From: Pelagibius sp048268885
Lineage (GTDB): Bacteria; Pseudomonadota; Alphaproteobacteria; Kiloniellales; Kiloniellaceae
Reading direction: 5' to 3'
DNA length: 64,000 nucleotides
NCBI GenBank assembly: GCA_048268885.1
Contig: JBLWUP010000002.1
Location: 248,001 to 312,000, forward strand
The notes beneath the pieces are model-generated. The model ran no database searches and had not been told where the DNA came from. It saw only the letters and a program-made list of their open reading frames with translations. Position numbers and translations under genes: made by a program. Positions 26,094 through 33,575 of this stretch are shown here, piece after piece (position 1 is the first letter of the stretch; every line of letters begins with the position of its first letter).

Positions 26094-26876
26094 ATGCCTA
26101 GCCCCACCCGCCTCTGGCTCGGCACTCATCTGCGCTTGGTCTACCTCTTCCTCTACCTGCCCATCGCCGTCCTCATGGTGCTGAGCTTCAACCGCGCCGG
26201 CCTGCCGACGGTCTGGAGCGGTTTCTCCTTCCAGTGGTACGGCGCGCTGGTCGACAACAAGGCGATCCTCAACGCCGCCGCCAACACCCTCATCGTCGCG
26301 GTGATCTCGACCCTGCTGGCCACGCTGCTGGGCGCGCTGCTGGCCATCGGCATGGAGTACCGCCGCCGCGGCGCGGCGCTGGAGGCGGTGCTCTTCGCGC
26401 CGATGATCATCCCCGACATCGTGCTGGCCATCGCGCTGCTGTCCTTCTTCACCCTGGTGAACTTCACCCTCGGGCTGCACTCCATCATCCTCAGCCACGT
26501 CGTCTTCAACATCGCCTTCGTCTGCGCGGTGGTGCGCACGCGCCTGCGCAACTTCGACTGGGCAGTCTTCGAGGCCTCGGTGGACCTAGGCGCCTCCGAG
26601 GTGACGACCTTCCGGCGCATCATCCTGCCGATGATCTTTCCCGGCGTTCTGGCCGGCGCCATGCTGGCCTTCACCCTCTCGGTCGACGAGTTCATCATCG
26701 CCTACTTCACGGCGGGGGCGGGGCAGTCCTCCACCACCCTGCCGATGCAGATCTATTCGATGATCCGTTTCGGCGTGACGCCGGAGATCAACGCCATGGC
26801 GACCGTCGTCATGCTGGTCAGCTTCACCCTGGTGCTGCTGGCCCAGCGCGTGAACAAGGGGGCCGTCGGCGTATGA
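26094..26876 (+). CDS. potC: Polyamine-type ABC transporter permease, PotC class
   Basis: Permease of 260 aa starting just before its first helix (RLVYLFLYLPIAVLMVLSF), with the EAA loop FEASVDLGASEVTTFRRIILP (about residues 158-178). An open frame extends upstream to 25878, but that part is translated repeat sequence; ATG 26094 has a strong GGGAGGTGG ribosome site and gives normal family length. The 3' end overlaps the ATPase gene by ATGA. Confidence 0.9.
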   Translation: MPSPTRLWLGTHLRLVYLFLYLPIAVLMVLSFNRAGLPTVWSGFSFQWYGALVDNKAILNAAANTLIVAVISTLLATLLGALLAIGMEYRRRGAALEAVLFAPMIIPDIVLAIALLSFFTLVNFTLGLHSIILSHVVFNIAFVCAVVRTRLRNFDWAVFEASVDLGASEVTTFRRIILPMIFPGVLAGAMLAFTLSVDEFIIAYFTAGAGQSSTTLPMQIYSMIRFGVTPEINAMATVVMLVSFTLVLLAQRVNKGAVGV

Positions 26877-27973
26877 GCGAGCCGCGCACCGTCATCTCGA
26901 TCCAGGGCCTGACCAAGCGTTTCGGCGAGGTGACGGCGGTCGACGCCGTCGACCTGGACCTGCAGGAGAACGAGTTCTTCGCCCTGCTGGGGCCGTCCGG
27001 CTGCGGCAAGACCACCCTGCTGCGCATGATCGCCGGCTTCGCCCGGCCCGACGCCGGGCGCCTGCTGCTCGACGGCCAGGACATGACCGCGCTGAAGCCC
27101 AACCGCCGCCCGGTCAACCTGATGTTCCAGTCCTACGCGCTGTTCCCGCATATGACGGTGGGGCAGAACATCGCCTATGGTCTGGAGATGGAAGGCTGCG
27201 GGCGCGACGAGATCAAGCGGCGCGTCGGCGAGATGCTGGAGATGACGGAGCTTGCCGCCTTCCGCGCGCGCAAGCCCGACAGCCTTTCCGGCGGCCAGCG
27301 TCAGCGCGTGGCGCTGGCCCGCGCGCTGGTGAAGCGCCCGCGGGTGCTGCTGCTGGACGAACCGCTGGGCGCCCTCGACAAGAAGCTGCGCGAGCAGATG
27401 CAGCTGGAGTTGAAGCGCATGCAGCACGAGATCGGCATCACCTTCGTGATCGTGACCCACGACCAGGAGGAAGCCCTGGTCATGGCCGACCGGATCGCCG
27501 TGCTGAAGGACGGCGAGGTCATGCAGGTCGGCAGTCCGCGTGATCTCTACGAATTTCCGGCGGATCGTTTCGTCGCCGGCTTTATCGGCAAGATGAACTT
27601 CTTTGCCGGATCGCGCAGCGCCGAGGGCGTCGCCTTCGGCGGCGGCGTCCTGGCCGGCATCGCGCCGGAGGGAACGGAGGTTTCCAGCGTGGCGATGGCC
27701 GCGGTGCGGCCGGAACGCCTGCGCCTGGCACCGCAGCGTCCGGCGGATGGCCGCAACGCGGTGGCCGGGCGCATCGTCGATATCGCCTATCACGGCCAGG
27801 ACCTGAACGTGCATGTGTTGGTCCAGGGGGCGCTCGAAGGCGCGGGCGAGGAAGGCGGCGAGCGCGTGCTGGTGCGCCTGCCGGCCGGCGAGGCGGAGGC
27901 GGGCGACTGGCGCCCCGGCCAGGATGTCTGGTGCTGCTGGGAGGCGGCGCATACGCGCATCCTTGGCGTATAA
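26873..27973 (+). CDS. potA: Polyamine-type ABC transporter ATPase, PotA class
   Basis: ATPase of 366 aa: Walker A GPSGCGKTT, Q-loop MFQSYALFPHMTV, signature LSGGQRQRVALARAL, Walker B LLLLDEPLGALD, H-loop VTHDQEE, then a C-terminal TOBE domain (about residues 270-360, with AAVRPERLRL). The start overlaps the potC-like stop (ATGA). It energises the PotDBC importer. Confidence 0.92.
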   Translation: MSEPRTVISIQGLTKRFGEVTAVDAVDLDLQENEFFALLGPSGCGKTTLLRMIAGFARPDAGRLLLDGQDMTALKPNRRPVNLMFQSYALFPHMTVGQNIAYGLEMEGCGRDEIKRRVGEMLEMTELAAFRARKPDSLSGGQRQRVALARALVKRPRVLLLDEPLGALDKKLREQMQLELKRMQHEIGITFVIVTHDQEEALVMADRIAVLKDGEVMQVGSPRDLYEFPADRFVAGFIGKMNFFAGSRSAEGVAFGGGVLAGIAPEGTEVSSVAMAAVRPERLRLAPQRPADGRNAVAGRIVDIAYHGQDLNVHVLVQGALEGAGEEGGERVLVRLPAGEAEAGDWRPGQDVWCCWEAAHTRILGV

Positions 27974-28032
27974 GGGGGCGGTTCGATGTTGGATGAGACA
28001 AGCAAAGCAAAGCAGAACAGCGAGGCAGCGAG

Positions 28033-29331
28033 ATGAGCGACAAGAAGACCATCGCATTCTTTCCCGAGGCGGCCTTTGGCCCGGCCCTTAATTCGGTCGG
28101 CATCGCGCAGGCCTGCGAGAAGCTGGGCCACAAGGCGGTGTTTCTGACCGATCCGGGCATGGCCGGCGTCTATGCCGGCTACGGCTTCGAAGAGCACATG
28201 GTCAACATGTCGGAGCCCATGCCGCCGGAGGAAATGGCGAAGTACTGGTCCGACTTCATCAACGGCCACATCCCGAATTTCAACCTGACGCCCTACGAGC
28301 AGCTCGACAACTACGTGAAGGAGTGCTGGGAGGCCATCGTCGATACCTCCATCTGGGCGGAGAAGGACCTGCCCGGCGTGCTGGCCGAGGTGAAGCCTGA
28401 CATCGTCTGCGTCGACAACGTGATTCTCTTCCCGGCGATCAAGCGCTACGCCAAAGAGATCGGCAAGGCCTGGGTGCGCATCATTTCCTGCTCGGAGAAC
28501 GAGATCGTCGATCCGGATATCCCGCCGCACCTCTCCGGCTGCGGCGAGAAAGACCGCGACTGCTTCGAGAAGTTCGACGCCAAGTTCAAGGAAGTGGTGA
28601 CGCCCTGCCACGAGAAGTTCAATACCTTCCTGAAGGAGTGTGGCGAGGAACCCTACGAATTGGGCGAGTTCTTCGAGGCGTCGCCCTCCCTCAATCTGCT
28701 GCTCTACCCGGAGCCGGTGAAGTTCGCCCGGCGCAACCCGCTGGACCCGGCGCGCTTCCAGTACCTGGAAGGCTGCGTGCGCGACGAGAAGCCCTACGAG
28801 ATCCCGACCTTCGCGGCGCACAATGACAAGCCGATCATCTATGTCAGCTTCGGCAGCCTCGGGTCCGGCGACACGGACCTGCTGAAGCGCATCATCGCCG
28901 CCGTCGGCAAAATGGAGATCCGCGCCCTGGTGAACGTCGGCGACTACAAGGACGACTACGGCGAGCTGCCGCCCAATGTGCAGATCGACGGCTGGTTCCC
29001 GCAGCCCTCGGTGATCAAGCAGATGGATGCGGTGATCCATCACGGCGGCAACAACTCCTTCAACGAGTGCCTCTACTTCGCCAAGCCGGCGATCATCATG
29101 CCCTATGTCTGGGACGGCCACGATAACGCGACCCGCGTGCAGGAAACCGGCCACGGCCTGCACATGCACCGCGCCAACTGGACCGAAGACCAGCTGATCG
29201 CCAACCTGAACCGGCTGCTGACCGACAAGGAGATGGCGGCGAAGCTGGCGGCCACCTCCGCCCACATGCAGAGCCGCCAGGGGCCGGCCAAGGCGGCGGG
29301 CCTGCTGGACGAACTGGCGAAAGGCCTCTGA
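28033..29331 (+). CDS. GT1-like (MGT/UGT fold) glycosyltransferase-family protein, atypical active site
   Basis: Protein of 432 aa with a GT-B/UGT-like layout. The C-terminal half has YVSFGSLGSGD (about residues 273-283) and a PSPG-like nucleotide-sugar region, WFPQPSVIKQMDAVIHHGGN (about 321-340), with His336-His337. The N-terminal loop that usually holds the catalytic Gly-His reads PEAAFGPALNSVG (11-23) and has no His, and the usual acceptor-side D/E-Q of PSPG is replaced by WDGHDNATR. The first half is unusually acidic and Cys-containing. It sits 59 bp after the potA-like gene and 2 bp before the first cupin gene, so it belongs to the operon. It may glycosylate or merely bind a metabolite; function unknown. 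Confidence 0.75.
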   Translation: MSDKKTIAFFPEAAFGPALNSVGIAQACEKLGHKAVFLTDPGMAGVYAGYGFEEHMVNMSEPMPPEEMAKYWSDFINGHIPNFNLTPYEQLDNYVKECWEAIVDTSIWAEKDLPGVLAEVKPDIVCVDNVILFPAIKRYAKEIGKAWVRIISCSENEIVDPDIPPHLSGCGEKDRDCFEKFDAKFKEVVTPCHEKFNTFLKECGEEPYELGEFFEASPSLNLLLYPEPVKFARRNPLDPARFQYLEGCVRDEKPYEIPTFAAHNDKPIIYVSFGSLGSGDTDLLKRIIAAVGKMEIRALVNVGDYKDDYGELPPNVQIDGWFPQPSVIKQMDAVIHHGGNNSFNECLYFAKPAIIMPYVWDGHDNATRVQETGHGLHMHRANWTEDQLIANLNRLLTDKEMAAKLAATSAHMQSRQGPAKAAGLLDELAKGL

Positions 29332-29333
29332 CC

Positions 29334-29738
29334 ATGTCCGATGTCGCCGCCGCGGTCCTGCCGCCGAGCCTGCAAAGCTCCGCTCCGCACCTGGCCGGCG
29401 CCAGCGCCTGGGCGGAGAGCCTCGCCGACTGGGGTGCGCAGCCGGACGCGCTTGCGCCTAACAACTCCGAGGGGGTAAGCCACAGCAGCGGCCGCCTGCT
29501 GTGGAAGGGTGAGGGCGGGCGGCCAGAGGTCGGCCTGTGGATCTGCACGCCGGGCCGCTGGCGCCTTTCGCTGCCGGCGGATGAGTTGTGTCACTTCGTC
29601 GCCGGCCGCGCCGTCTACCGCGAGGACGGCGGCGAGGTCATCGACATCACGCCGGGCACGGTCGTGCATTTCCGCCGCGGCTGGACCGGCGAGTGCGAGG
29701 TGATGGAGACCCTGCGTAACCTCTACATGCTGGTGTGA
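29334..29738 (+). CDS. DUF861 (EutQ-like) cupin protein, paralogue 1
   Basis: Single-domain cupin of 134 aa with a 50-residue N-terminal extension. Core motifs shared with the next two genes are GRLLWKGE, GLWICTPGRWRL, DELCHFVAGRAVY, GEVIDITPGTVVHF and a terminal ET-R-YML. DUF861 proteins bind or transform small polar amines, amides or sugars in catabolic operons and often lack the full two-His metal motif, as here. ATG 29334 is 2 bp after the glycosyltransferase stop. Confidence 0.85.
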   Translation: MSDVAAAVLPPSLQSSAPHLAGASAWAESLADWGAQPDALAPNNSEGVSHSSGRLLWKGEGGRPEVGLWICTPGRWRLSLPADELCHFVAGRAVYREDGGEVIDITPGTVVHFRRGWTGECEVMETLRNLYMLV

Positions 29739-29774
29739 TGATGAGTTCTATGCACCTTGACGCGACCGGTCCGC

Positions 29775-29920
29775 TTCCCCTGGACCCTCGGGACAAGCCC
29801 GAGGGTGACGGCAGGAAAGGCCGCAAGGACGTGGCAACCTCACCACCTGTCATGCTCGGCCTTGTGCCGAGCATCCAGGGCAGGCGCTCGACTGTTTGCG
29901 GCAGCGGGATTCGACGGCAT
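29775..29920. repeat. Alphaproteobacterial-type palindromic repeat, copy B
   Basis: Two perfect 9-bp hairpins with 5-nt loops: ACCCTCGGG/CCCGAGGGT (29784-29792, 29798-29806, loop ACAAG) and ATGCTCGGC/GCCGAGCAT (29852-29860, 29866-29874, loop CTTGT). Each is flanked by the CCTGG/CCAGG and TGAC-type borders seen in copies A and C. It fills the 180-bp gap between cupin paralogues 1 and 2; an open frame through it is not a gene. Confidence 0.75.
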
Positions 29921-30284
29921 GACGGCTAACTTCAAATCCTCGGCGCCGCACATCCACGGCGTCTCCGCCTGGGATGGCGAGATGACCGACTGGGGTGGGC
30001 ACCTGGAGCCCCTCGACGGCCGCTCGATGAATCGCGGGCGTCTGCTGTGGAAGGGCGAGGACGGCCTGCCGGAAGCGGGCCTGTGGATCTGCACGCCGGG
30101 CAGCTGGCGGCTCACCCTGCCGCGCGACGAGATGTGCCATTTCCTGGAAGGCCGCGCGGTCTACAAGGCCGACGACGGCGAAGTGATCGAGGTCGGCCCG
30201 GGCACGGTGGTGCATTTCCGCGAGGACTGGACCGGCACGGTGGAAGTGTTTGAGACGATTCGCAGCGTCTACATGCTGCGTTGA
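29919..30284 (+). CDS. DUF861 (EutQ-like) cupin protein, paralogue 2
   Basis: Cupin of 121 aa, closest to paralogue 1: GRLLWKGEDG, EAGLWICTPGSWRL, DEMCHFLEGRAVY, GEVIEVGPGTVVHF. The frame is open further upstream but that part is repeat copy B; ATG 29919 gives a domain-length protein beginning SAPHIHGVSAWDGEMTDWG, which aligns with paralogue 1 (SAPHLAGASAWAESLADWG). It probably arose by tandem duplication and may form hetero-oligomers with its neighbours (inference). Confidence 0.83.
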   Translation: MTANFKSSAPHIHGVSAWDGEMTDWGGHLEPLDGRSMNRGRLLWKGEDGLPEAGLWICTPGSWRLTLPRDEMCHFLEGRAVYKADDGEVIEVGPGTVVHFREDWTGTVEVFETIRSVYMLR

Positions 30285-30298
30285 ACGAGGATGATCCG

Positions 30299-30661
30299 AT
30301 GAGTAGCGATACCAAGACGCAGACGCCGGTGATGCACAACCCGCTGGACATCACCGACACGGTGGACTGGGGGGTGATCCCGACGATGATCGAGGGCGAG
30401 TCCCGGACGTCCGGCAAGCTGCTCTACAAGGGGCCGGACGGCTCGCCGGAATCGGGCGTCTGGATCTGCACGCCGGGCACCTGGAACTGCGAAGTGACGG
30501 CGGACGAGTTCTGCCATTTCCTCGCGGGGCGCTGCACCTACACCCACGAGTCCGGCGAGGTCATCGAGATCACGCCGGATACCGCCGCCTTCTTCCCCAA
30601 GGGTTGGAAGGGCACCTGCCGGGTGCACGAGACCGTGCGCAAGGTCTATATGATCCGCTGA
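30299..30661 (+). CDS. DUF861 (EutQ-like) cupin protein, paralogue 3
   Basis: Cupin of 120 aa, more diverged: GKLLYKGPDG, SGVWICTPGTWNC, DEFCHFLAGRCTY, GEVIEITPDTAAFF, ETVRKVYMIR. The last motif (VRK-Y) is the standard DUF861 ending, so this copy may be the ancestral form. ATG 30299 is selected because GAGG lies 8 nt upstream; TTG 30281 is a longer in-frame alternative. The gene ends 10 bp before the aldehyde dehydrogenase. Confidence 0.84.
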   Translation: MSSDTKTQTPVMHNPLDITDTVDWGVIPTMIEGESRTSGKLLYKGPDGSPESGVWICTPGTWNCEVTADEFCHFLAGRCTYTHESGEVIEITPDTAAFFPKGWKGTCRVHETVRKVYMIR

Positions 30662-30671
30662 GGCAACCGCC

Positions 30672-32201
30672 ATGACCGCCGCCCCGCCGACTGGTTTCGA
30701 CCCCGCCACCCCCTGCCTCTTCGCCGGCAACAGCTATCGTGCGCCGCTCTCGACGGAGCGCGCGACGATCCTTGACCCGGCGTCGCAGGAGACCGTCGGT
30801 CAGGTGGCGCGCTGCGGCCTTGCCGATGTCGAGGCGGTGGTGGCGGAAGCGGGCGCGGCGCAGAAGGCGTGGAAAAATCTGGATGCCAAGAGCCGGGCAA
30901 CGGTCCTGCACCGTCTGGCGGACTCGATCGAGCAGGGCGATTTTCACGACGTTGCCGTTCTCATGGTGCGCGAGATGGGCAAGCCCTATCCCGAGGCGAC
31001 GGGGGAGCTGGCCAACTGCGCCGGCATCTTCCGCTACTACGCGGAGATGGCGCGCGACGAGGCGGGCAAGGTCGCCGGCACCACCCAGGCCGGCTCCTTC
31101 CAGTATTCCCGCTATGAGCCCTATGGCGTCTCGGTTCACATCATGCCGTTCAATTTCCCGATCCTCTTGATGTGCTGGACTCTCGCGGCCTCGCTGGCCG
31201 CCGGCAACGCCTGCATCGTGAAGCCGGCCGAGGCGACGACGCTCTGCACCCTGAAGTTCATGGCGCACTTCCAGGTTCTGGCGCCGGGCCTGGTGTCCTG
31301 CCTGCCCGGCGGGGCGGAAACCGCCCAGGCGCTCATCGCCAGCAAGGGCACTCATGCCGTCGCCTTCACCGGCGGCGTCGCGGCGGGCCGCAAGGTCGCG
31401 GTCGCCTGCGCCGAGCGCATGAAGCCCTGCGTCATCGAGGCCGGCGGCAGCGATCCCATGATCATTTCCGCCGAAGCGCCGCTGGACGTGGCGGTGCCCG
31501 GCGCGGTGACCGCGGCCTTCCATCTCTCCGGGCAGATCTGCACCTCTGCCGAACGGTTTTACGTCCACGAGGCGGTGCACGACGATTTCGTCGCCGGTTT
31601 CGCCGCCGCCGCGAAGAAGCTGCGCATCGGCCCCGGCCTGGAAAAGTCGGAGATCGGCCCGCTGGTCAGCGAAGCGGCGCGCGACAAGGTGATGCGCCTG
31701 GTCGACGCGGCGCTGGCCGCCGGCGCCACCGCGGTCTGCGGCGGTCGGGTGCCGCCGGACTTCAACACCGGCTGGTTCTACGAGCCGACGATCCTGACCG
31801 GCGTCACGCCGGATATGCAGATCCTGCGGGAGGAGGTCTTCGGCCCGGTCGCCTCGATCTGCAAGGTCGGCTCCTTCGAGGAGGCGCTGGCCTTGGCCAA
31901 CGACTCCGACTTCGGCCTCGGCGCCTCGGTCTTCACCACCTCGCTGCCCGAAGCCATGAAAGCGTCGGAGACGCTGGAGGCCGGCATGGTCTGGGTGAAC
32001 AACCCCTTGATCGACAACGACGCCCTGCCCTTCGGCGGCTGGAAACTGTCGGGGGTCGGGCGCGAGCTGGGGCGCCAGGGCCTCGACGCCTTCCGCCAGT
32101 CGAAAATGGTGATCCTCGATGCCGCGCCGGCCGTGCAGGACTGGTGGTATCCCTATCCCGACGACTGGTTCTACAGCGGGCGCGGCCGGAAGTTCTCTTA
32201 G
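30672..32201 (+). CDS. NAD(P)-dependent aldehyde dehydrogenase family protein
   Basis: Protein of 509 aa with the ALDH superfamily catalytic pair: Glu256 in VIEAGGSDPMI and nucleophile Cys290 in GQICTSAERFYV, the same 34-residue spacing as in classical ALDHs. The cofactor loop is FTGGVAAGRKV and the C-terminal ALDH segment EEVFGPVASI is present. It resembles semialdehyde-oxidising ALDHs (succinate semialdehyde or gamma-aminobutyraldehyde type). As last gene of the Pot/glycosyltransferase/cupin operon it probably oxidises an aldehyde made from the imported amine. No amine oxidase or transaminase gene is present beside it. Confidence 0.9.
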   Translation: MTAAPPTGFDPATPCLFAGNSYRAPLSTERATILDPASQETVGQVARCGLADVEAVVAEAGAAQKAWKNLDAKSRATVLHRLADSIEQGDFHDVAVLMVREMGKPYPEATGELANCAGIFRYYAEMARDEAGKVAGTTQAGSFQYSRYEPYGVSVHIMPFNFPILLMCWTLAASLAAGNACIVKPAEATTLCTLKFMAHFQVLAPGLVSCLPGGAETAQALIASKGTHAVAFTGGVAAGRKVAVACAERMKPCVIEAGGSDPMIISAEAPLDVAVPGAVTAAFHLSGQICTSAERFYVHEAVHDDFVAGFAAAAKKLRIGPGLEKSEIGPLVSEAARDKVMRLVDAALAAGATAVCGGRVPPDFNTGWFYEPTILTGVTPDMQILREEVFGPVASICKVGSFEEALALANDSDFGLGASVFTTSLPEAMKASETLEAGMVWVNNPLIDNDALPFGGWKLSGVGRELGRQGLDAFRQSKMVILDAAPAVQDWWYPYPDDWFYSGRGRKFS

Positions 32202-32223
32202 CGCTTCGTGCGGCGAGGGCGCG

Positions 32224-33393
32224 TCAGGTTGCCGTCGCCTCGCGCAGGCAGGCGATGAGCGCCGATTTTTGTTCAAAGCCGATGCCCGGCGCGTCCGGCA
32301 GCGCAATGCGGCCGTTCTCCACCCGCGTGTCGTCGGCGAAGCCGCCGAAGGGGGCGAAGACTTCCGGATAGGACTCGTTGCCGCCCAGCTTCAGCCCGGC
32401 GGCGATGTTCAGCGACAACTGGTGTCCGCCGTGCGGCACGACGTTGCGGGACGAGAACCCGTGATCGCCGAGCAGCGCCAGGGTGCGCAGGTACTCCACC
32501 AGGCCGTAGCTGAGCGCGCAGTCGAACTGCAGCCAGTCGCGGTCCGGCCGCATGCCGCCGTAGCGCAGCAGGTTGCGGGCGTCCTGGTGGGAGAAGAGGT
32601 TCTCGCCCGTCGCCATCGGCCCGCTGTAGTGTTTGGCGAGCTCGGCCTGCAGGGCATAGTCCAGCGGATCGCCGGCTTCCTCGTACCAGAACAGCTTGTA
32701 GGGCTCCATCGCCTCGGCGTAGGCGACCGCCGTCTCCAGGTCGAAGCGCCCGTTGGCGTCGACCGCCAGGTATTTGCCCTCGCCGACCACCTCCAGCACC
32801 GCCTCGATGCGGGCGATGTCGTCCGCCAGCGGGGCACCGCCGATCTTCATCTTGACCACCTCGTAGCCCATGCCGCGGTAACGCCGCATCTCCTCCTGCA
32901 GCTGCGAGTGGTCCTTGCCGGGGTAGTAGTAGCCGCCGGCCGCATAGACGAAGACGGAGTCGTCGACCGTGCCGTCGCCTTCGGTGTCGGCGAGGTAGCG
33001 GTACAGCGGCACGCCGGCGATCTTGGCCACGGCATCCCAGACCGCCATGTCGACCACGCCGACCGCCACCGAGCGCTCGCCGTGCCCGCCGGGCTTCTCG
33101 TTGGCCATCATCGCCGCCCAGATCCGGCGGGGGTCGAGATTGTCGCCGCTGTCGTTCAGCAGGCTCGCCGGGTCGGCCTCCTTCAGGCGCGGCAGGAAGC
33201 GCTCGCGCAGCAGGCCGCTTGCCGCATAGCGCCCGTTGGAGTTGAAGCCGTAGCCGATCACCGGCTTGCCGTCGCGCAACACGTCGGTCACCACGGCGAC
33301 GACGCTGGCCGTCATCTTGGAGAAGTCGATGTAGGCGTTGCGGATCGGGGAGGATATCGGCACGACGGCGTCACGGATGTCGACGATGCGCAT
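32224..33393 (-). CDS. tarD: D(-)-tartrate dehydratase (enolase superfamily, MR subgroup)
   Basis: Protein of 389 aa that closely recalls Bradyrhizobium TarD: MRIVDIRDAVVPISSPIRNA at the start and RYGGMRPDRDWLQFDCALSY later. The KxK base is Lys183 (KMK 181-183), metal ligands are Asp212, Glu238 and Glu264, and the His of the His-Asp dyad is His321, each shifted by one from TarD numbering (184, 213, 239, 265, 322). It would dehydrate D-tartrate to oxaloacetate. The open frame continues 55 codons upstream; ATG 33393 is chosen by homology. It is tail to tail with the aldehyde dehydrogenase and divergent from the rhodanese gene; no tartrate transporter is adjacent. Confidence 0.9.
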   Translation of the reverse strand: MRIVDIRDAVVPISSPIRNAYIDFSKMTASVVAVVTDVLRDGKPVIGYGFNSNGRYAASGLLRERFLPRLKEADPASLLNDSGDNLDPRRIWAAMMANEKPGGHGERSVAVGVVDMAVWDAVAKIAGVPLYRYLADTEGDGTVDDSVFVYAAGGYYYPGKDHSQLQEEMRRYRGMGYEVVKMKIGGAPLADDIARIEAVLEVVGEGKYLAVDANGRFDLETAVAYAEAMEPYKLFWYEEAGDPLDYALQAELAKHYSGPMATGENLFSHQDARNLLRYGGMRPDRDWLQFDCALSYGLVEYLRTLALLGDHGFSSRNVVPHGGHQLSLNIAAGLKLGGNESYPEVFAPFGGFADDTRVENGRIALPDAPGIGFEQKSALIACLREATAT

Positions 33394-33575
33394 GGGGGCG
33401 GCCTTATGTCTGAGGGGCTCGGGTATCTGCTGATATCGGGAAGCGGGGCGGCGGGAGGCCATCTTAACCGCCGGGCTATCACTTGCGCTAGTCTGCGGCA
33501 CGGTGCGGCGGCGCACTTGATCCGCGCGGCTATTCGCGCTTTCTTCAGCGGCAAGCAATCACAGGAGCCATTGGC

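Noticed and set aside
29757..29918. Upstream extension of cupin paralogue 2
   Set aside because: It reads through repeat copy B; the downstream ATG aligns with paralogue 1.
33394..33558. Longer start for tarD (55 extra codons)
   Set aside because: The extension is Arg/Ser-rich, covers most of the divergent promoter gap and does not match TarD, which begins MRIVD.
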